From Zygnema cylindricum (lineage: Eukaryota; Streptophyta; Zygnematophyceae; Zygnematales; Zygnemataceae), in assembly GCA_037447655.1 (NCBI GenBank), contig JBBHKE010003397.1:62001-126000 (forward strand): a stretch of 64,000 bases of DNA, in the 5' to 3' direction. Shown here piece after piece: positions 60,438 to 64,000 of the stretch; position 1 is the first letter of the stretch, and each line of letters begins with the position of its first letter. The translations under genes were made by a program, and so were the position numbers. The notes below the pieces were generated by a model, which did not search any database, was not told where the DNA came from, and worked only from the letters and a program-made list of their open reading frames with translations.

Positions 60438-61175
60438 CTATTCCACCTCTAAAACTATATCTACTGAAGTACGGCACCAATTATAATACTGTGTCGTATA
60501 GAAAAGAACAGGTGCCGGTGTACTTACTGTACGACCATCGTACGACATGGCCAAAATGTCGACACATGTCATATCGGGATTCGTTTTGCGTAATCTGCGG
60601 AGTTGCCGCAATCCAATGTGGTTTTGCCACGTGTCATTCGATGTTGCGGTGATCACAAACCGCCAAAATCCTATTCCGCGATCTCGGCATCCATCGCAGC
60701 CGTCCGATCAAATCCGGATTTCAATCGTAGCCGTCATAAATACTTGCGCGGTATTCTTTTTGATGTCAAACAAAATGCGCGGTATTTATTTCGTAACCGT
60801 ATCGTACTTCGTGCTTTATATAAATGTATCTATGCACTATGTATATATTTCCAGCTAAATGATAAAGTCTACGTGTAACAAATTAAATAATTATCAAACC
60901 TTATATGTCTTAATACTAGCGCTAGACTAAACGGTTAAAGCTACTGGCTATGATTGATTGATAGACGGTAGGTACCAGGATCAATTCCTGGGTCCGTCAA
61001 CTAACTTTTGGTAAGTCTACCTAATTTACCCCCTTGTCTTCTCTAGAGAGCTTAGGCAGCCATGGCTCTAGCTCCCTATCCAGCCTTCAGTGACTACAAC
61101 AAGTGTGGGGGCTTGGAGAGGGGAGTTAGAGGCAGACTGCCTCTGCCTTTTTCTATCCTATTTACAGACCTAGAA
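60438..61175 (-). repeat. remnant of a second LTR of the same family
   Basis: Directly after the 3' LTR, CTATTCC...GACCTAGAAAATTC matches the gag-only element's LTR from about 50310 to 51067 with many differences. It is in the gag-only element's orientation. The left part and both true ends are missing. Confidence 0.8.
60921..60999 (+). ncRNA. tRNA-like module in LTR remnant (copy 4)
   Basis: ACGGTTAAAGC followed by GGTACCAGGATCAATTCC (B-box-like word at 60978-60988) and GGGTCCGTCA. A stem GACGG/CCGTC encloses the T-arm. Antisense to the LTR, as in the other copies. Confidence 0.5.
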
Positions 61176-61189
61176 AATTCACAAATATC

Positions 61190-61455
61190 TACAGATGAAA
61201 GTAGGCCCATACAATATGCCTATTGTATGGAAAACATACAATATGACCTTAAGACCCATATTGTATTTGGACCTATTAAAACATTCGGGCATTCAGACCA
61301 AAAAAAATTATTTACACCGTCAAATTCGGAGGATCAGACAGTCTTTGATCAAAGTAGCGATCTAAGAAGATCACATGAAAAAGCCCATAACACAACTAAT
61401 CATGAAGGCGTCGATCAAAGGCCCTATTATAAAAAGACCTACTTTTGAACTGGCT
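61190..61455. repeat. dispersed repeat, inverted copy
   Basis: Reverse-orientation relative of 41808-42240, sharing CCATACAATATG, the block with AAGTAGCGATCTAAGAAGAT and the edge CCTACTTTTGAAC. It lacks the internal doubling seen in the first copy. Confidence 0.65.
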
Positions 61456-62100
61456 TGAACCAGAAAATAGAGTTAATATAACTATTTGTTTCTTACACTA
61501 TAAGCGATTCACAGTGAACGACTCTCCTCGCGCAACGTGTGTGTCCACCGAGGATCTCATTTATCGTGTACACCGTTGTATCAGTTGCAGGATTCACACT
61601 AGAAACGGATGGTGAATAAGATGACGAAATGAATGCTTCTGTACCATTCATTTCGCATAAAAACAAAAAACAGAGGCGCCAAACAGCTCGACCGCTTGGC
61701 TGTCGACCTTTTTGGAGCATAGCGACAAACATATATACTTTTTGGAGCGTAGTGGCGGACAAAACATACGGTCAAGTGCGTGAAAATTTGACAACTGTGG
61801 TAAGTCATCTTTTTTACCAGAAACCCTTTTCGTAATGTAGAATTCTGACTTTGAAAAAATATGAAGATGCATCGCGAATGATGCATCTGTACTGTAACGA
61901 AATTTTATAAAATGATGACCCATGAACAATTAGTCGATCAAAATCATGTAGAATATAACGAAAAAAAAATACTTAAAACTTTTTTGTAATTTTGACAAAA
62001 CTTTTTCCCCACTTCTTACCTCATGCACCTGCGACGGAATTTCCTCGACCACCTCCTAACGCCACTCCTCTCCCATTTGACTCCCATTTGTAACTTCCCA
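61456..62100. other. gene-free region
   Basis: About 640 bp with no credible reading frame. If the ATG6 exon downstream belongs to a complete gene, this is part of a long intron or its upstream region. Confidence 0.35.
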
Positions 62101-63213
62101 CCTTGCGTCCCTCCCTCCCAATATGCCCTCCCTCCCTCTCTCTCAATCCACCCTCCCTCCCTCCCAATCCGCCCTCCCTCCCTTCCTCCTTCCCTCCCTC
62201 ACTCTCTTCCTCCCTCTCTCTCACCCTCCCTCTCTCCCTCCCTTCCTCCCTTACTTTTAATATACCCTCCCTCCCTTCTTTTATCCCTCCCTCCCAATCT
62301 CTATTCCTCCCTCCCTATATCCCTCCCTCCCTCCCTCCTAATCTGCCCTCGTTCCCTTCCAATCCGCCCTCCCTCCCTCCCTCTTTCCCTCTCTCACCCT
62401 CCTCCCTCCCTCCCTCTCTCCTAACCTACCCTCCCTCCTTTTATCCCTCTCTCCCTCCCTCCCTACATGTATCCCTCCCTCCCTCCCTCCCAATTTGCCT
62501 TCTTTACCTTACAGTTTTCCCTCCCTCCCTCCAAATCTGCACTCCTCTCCGTCTCTCTCTCCCCCTATCCCTCCCTCCCTATCTCCCTCCCTCCCTCCCT
62601 TCCTCCCTTCCTCCCTTCCTCCCTTCCTCCCTTCCTCCCTCCCTCTTTCCCTCCCTCCCCTCTCTCCGAATTTTCCCTCCCTCCCTCTTTCCCTCCCTCC
62701 CAATCTACCTACCCTCCATCCTTTCCAATCCTCCCTCCTTCCCCCCGAATCTGCCTTCCCTCCCTCCCTCCCTCTATCCCAATCCACCCTCCCTCCCTCC
62801 TTCCCTCCCTCAATCTCTCCCTCCCTCTCTCTCACCCTCCCTCCAACCCTCCCTCTCTCCTAATTTACCCTCCCTCCCTCATTGTATCCCTTCCTCCCCT
62901 CCCTTTATCCCTCCCTTCTTATCTCCCTCCCTCCCTCCCTCCAAATATGCCCTCCTTCCCTCCCTCTTTCCCTCCCTCACTCTCTCCCTCCCTCTCTCTC
63001 ACCCTCCCTATTCTCTCGCACCCTCCCTCCCTCCAACCCTCTATCCCTCTTTCCCTCCCAATCCGCCCTCCCTCACTCCCTCTTTCCCTCCCTCACTCTC
63101 TTCCTCCCTCTCTCTCACCCTCCCTTTTCTCTCTCACTCTCCCTCCCTCCCTCCCTCTTTCCTAATCTATCCTCCCTCCCTCCTTTTTTCCCTCTCTCCC
63201 TCCCTCCCTCCCT

Positions 63214-63295
<82 letters not shown>
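62101..63295 (+). repeat. 1.2-kb CCCTCC/CT tract
   Basis: About 1,100 bp of CCCTCCCT with scattered interruptions such as CAATCTGCC and TTTATCC at loosely regular distances, ending in a pure (CT)n run of about 70 bp (63221-63292). It ends about 100 bp before the ATG6 acceptor. Open frames rich in Pro, Ser and Leu across it come from the repeat. Confidence 0.95.
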
Positions 63296-63296
<1 letters not shown>

Positions 63297-63397
63297 AGAA
63301 TTGTGAAAAGGAAGTGTCAAATGGAAGTATCGAATGTGTGAGTGACAATTAACCTGTGAACTTTGTATTGAAGGTTGCTGTTTGAGAAGGGTGGCAG

Positions 63398-63568
63398 GTG
63401 GACCATCCTGTCTGTGGAGAGTGTACTCGGGCTCTTGAAAACGAGCTGGCAATGGAGATTCGTGATACCGAGAAGGACATTGCGGCTTACGAGGCTTGCC
63501 TGCAACGCTTGGAGGCAGAAGAGCTGAGAACGTTGAGCAAAGAGGAGTTTTCTTTGCAAAAGGAGCAG
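63398..63568 (+). CDS. ATG6: internal exon of Beclin-1/ATG6
   Basis: A 57-codon exon, phase 0 on both sides, between a GGCAG acceptor and a GT donor. It encodes HPVCGECTRAL and then DIAAYEACLQRLEAEE, matching the start of the evolutionarily conserved coiled-coil region of plant ATG6/Beclin-1: a Cys-x-x-Cys motif followed by the block xYEACLxRLE. ATG6 is a subunit of the class III PI3-kinase complex in autophagy and vacuolar sorting. Neither the preceding nor the next exon is recognised in the window. The next could lie past 64,000; the preceding one must lie beyond the repeat and transposon region, or be lost. Confidence 0.85.
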
Positions 63569-63806
63569 GTCTAGTTCTTTTCTGGCTCATTAATCGTAGA
63601 TTATGCAATTGTTTACTGCATGTTAGACATTAAGAGGAGTTTGCCAAGGAGGTGCTCTGATTCCTTTTTTGCTGATTGATTTTAGTTTACGCATTTGTTT
63701 CCTGCACATCAACCATTAAGAGGAGGAACAGGTTTGTTCCTTTCTGGCTTTTTAGTCAATGTCTGTGCATTAGTTTTCTGCACATTAATCATTACAGCCG
63801 ACATGA
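63560..63806 (+). repeat. three diverged tandem units after the ATG6 donor
   Basis: Three units of about 75-90 bp, each with GGAG/CAGG, TTCTGGCT- or TTTGCTGA-like text, a TTAGTTTACGCATTTG-like part and CATTAAGAGG, begin over the last bases of the exon and continue in the intron. The first and third each contain a CAGGT donor-like sequence. Confidence 0.6.
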
Positions 63807-64000
63807 TGGCTGGTCAACAATGCATTCAACATGTGTTGATCCCAGGCACTTATGACCGTGTTTCGTTGACTAGAGTACCATGGTTGTTGAAACTGTGGCA
63901 GTATTGGAAATGTTGAGTGAACTATGAAAGTTTAGTGATTAACTGAAACTGGCACAATGATTACGGTAGTCACTTGATTTGCTTATGTTCAAATACAAGC
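63807..64000 (+). other. sequence right of the ATG6 exon
   Basis: Unique AT-rich DNA to the end of the window, probably intron. No next ATG6 exon is recognised. Confidence 0.35.

Noticed and set aside
62023-63341. 412-codon open frame rich in Pro, Ser and Leu
   Set aside because: It is produced by the CCCTCC/CT repeat; all three frames and the opposite strand are open there, and no domain is visible.

Overview
This is nuclear DNA from a green plant. Every gene is broken by GT-AG introns (one GC-AG). The proteins are plant types: an alpha/beta hydrolase with a transit-like N-terminus, a golgin-84 homologue of the Arabidopsis GC1 type, a thylakoid-lumen 15 kDa type protein, an O-fucosyltransferase-like enzyme, a major intrinsic protein (aquaporin) and a Beclin-1/ATG6 exon. 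AT-rich introns of 0.1-1.4 kb and an aquaporin that fits none of the main seed-plant groups hint at a seed-free land plant, but this is a weak inference.

Layout. 0.4-4.1 kb: hydrolase (+). 4.1-7.8 kb: intergenic, with a complete hAT-type MITE and an 11-bp tandem repeat. 7.8-19.1 kb: golgin-84 (+), at least 20 exons. About 18.3-20.4 kb, the golgin 3' end, occurs again at 25.1-27.4 kb, and a 4.5-kb Ty1/copia element with an open gag-pol frame but no 3' end lies between the copies. 27.9-30.4 kb: lumenal protein (-), divergent from the O-fucosyltransferase-like gene (31.0-35.6 kb, +) across 573 bp that are mostly a GA repeat. 38.0-39.7 kb: aquaporin (-). 40-50 kb: gene-free DNA built of nested MITEs, satellite-like repeats and hairpins. 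49.9-60.4 kb: two copia elements of one family in opposite orientation, one with gag only and a novel C-terminal region, the other a decayed full-length copy. 60.4-61.2 kb: an LTR remnant. 62.1-63.3 kb: a CCCTCC/CT tract. 63.4-63.6 kb: one ATG6 exon.

The most interesting signal is in the copia elements. All three place, at or within 3 nt of the LTR end, a sequence complementary to the anticodon arm (not the 3' end) of plant initiator tRNA-Met. This implies half-tRNA priming as in Drosophila copia and yeast Ty5. In the two related elements an ATG inside this site, opposite the CAU anticodon, is in frame with gag. Their LTRs also carry an antisense tRNA-like module with the initiator-type A54 T-arm. 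A second theme is very long polypyrimidine tracts, pyrimidine-rich on the sense strand, in the introns of at least four neighbouring genes, often directly before the 3' splice site.
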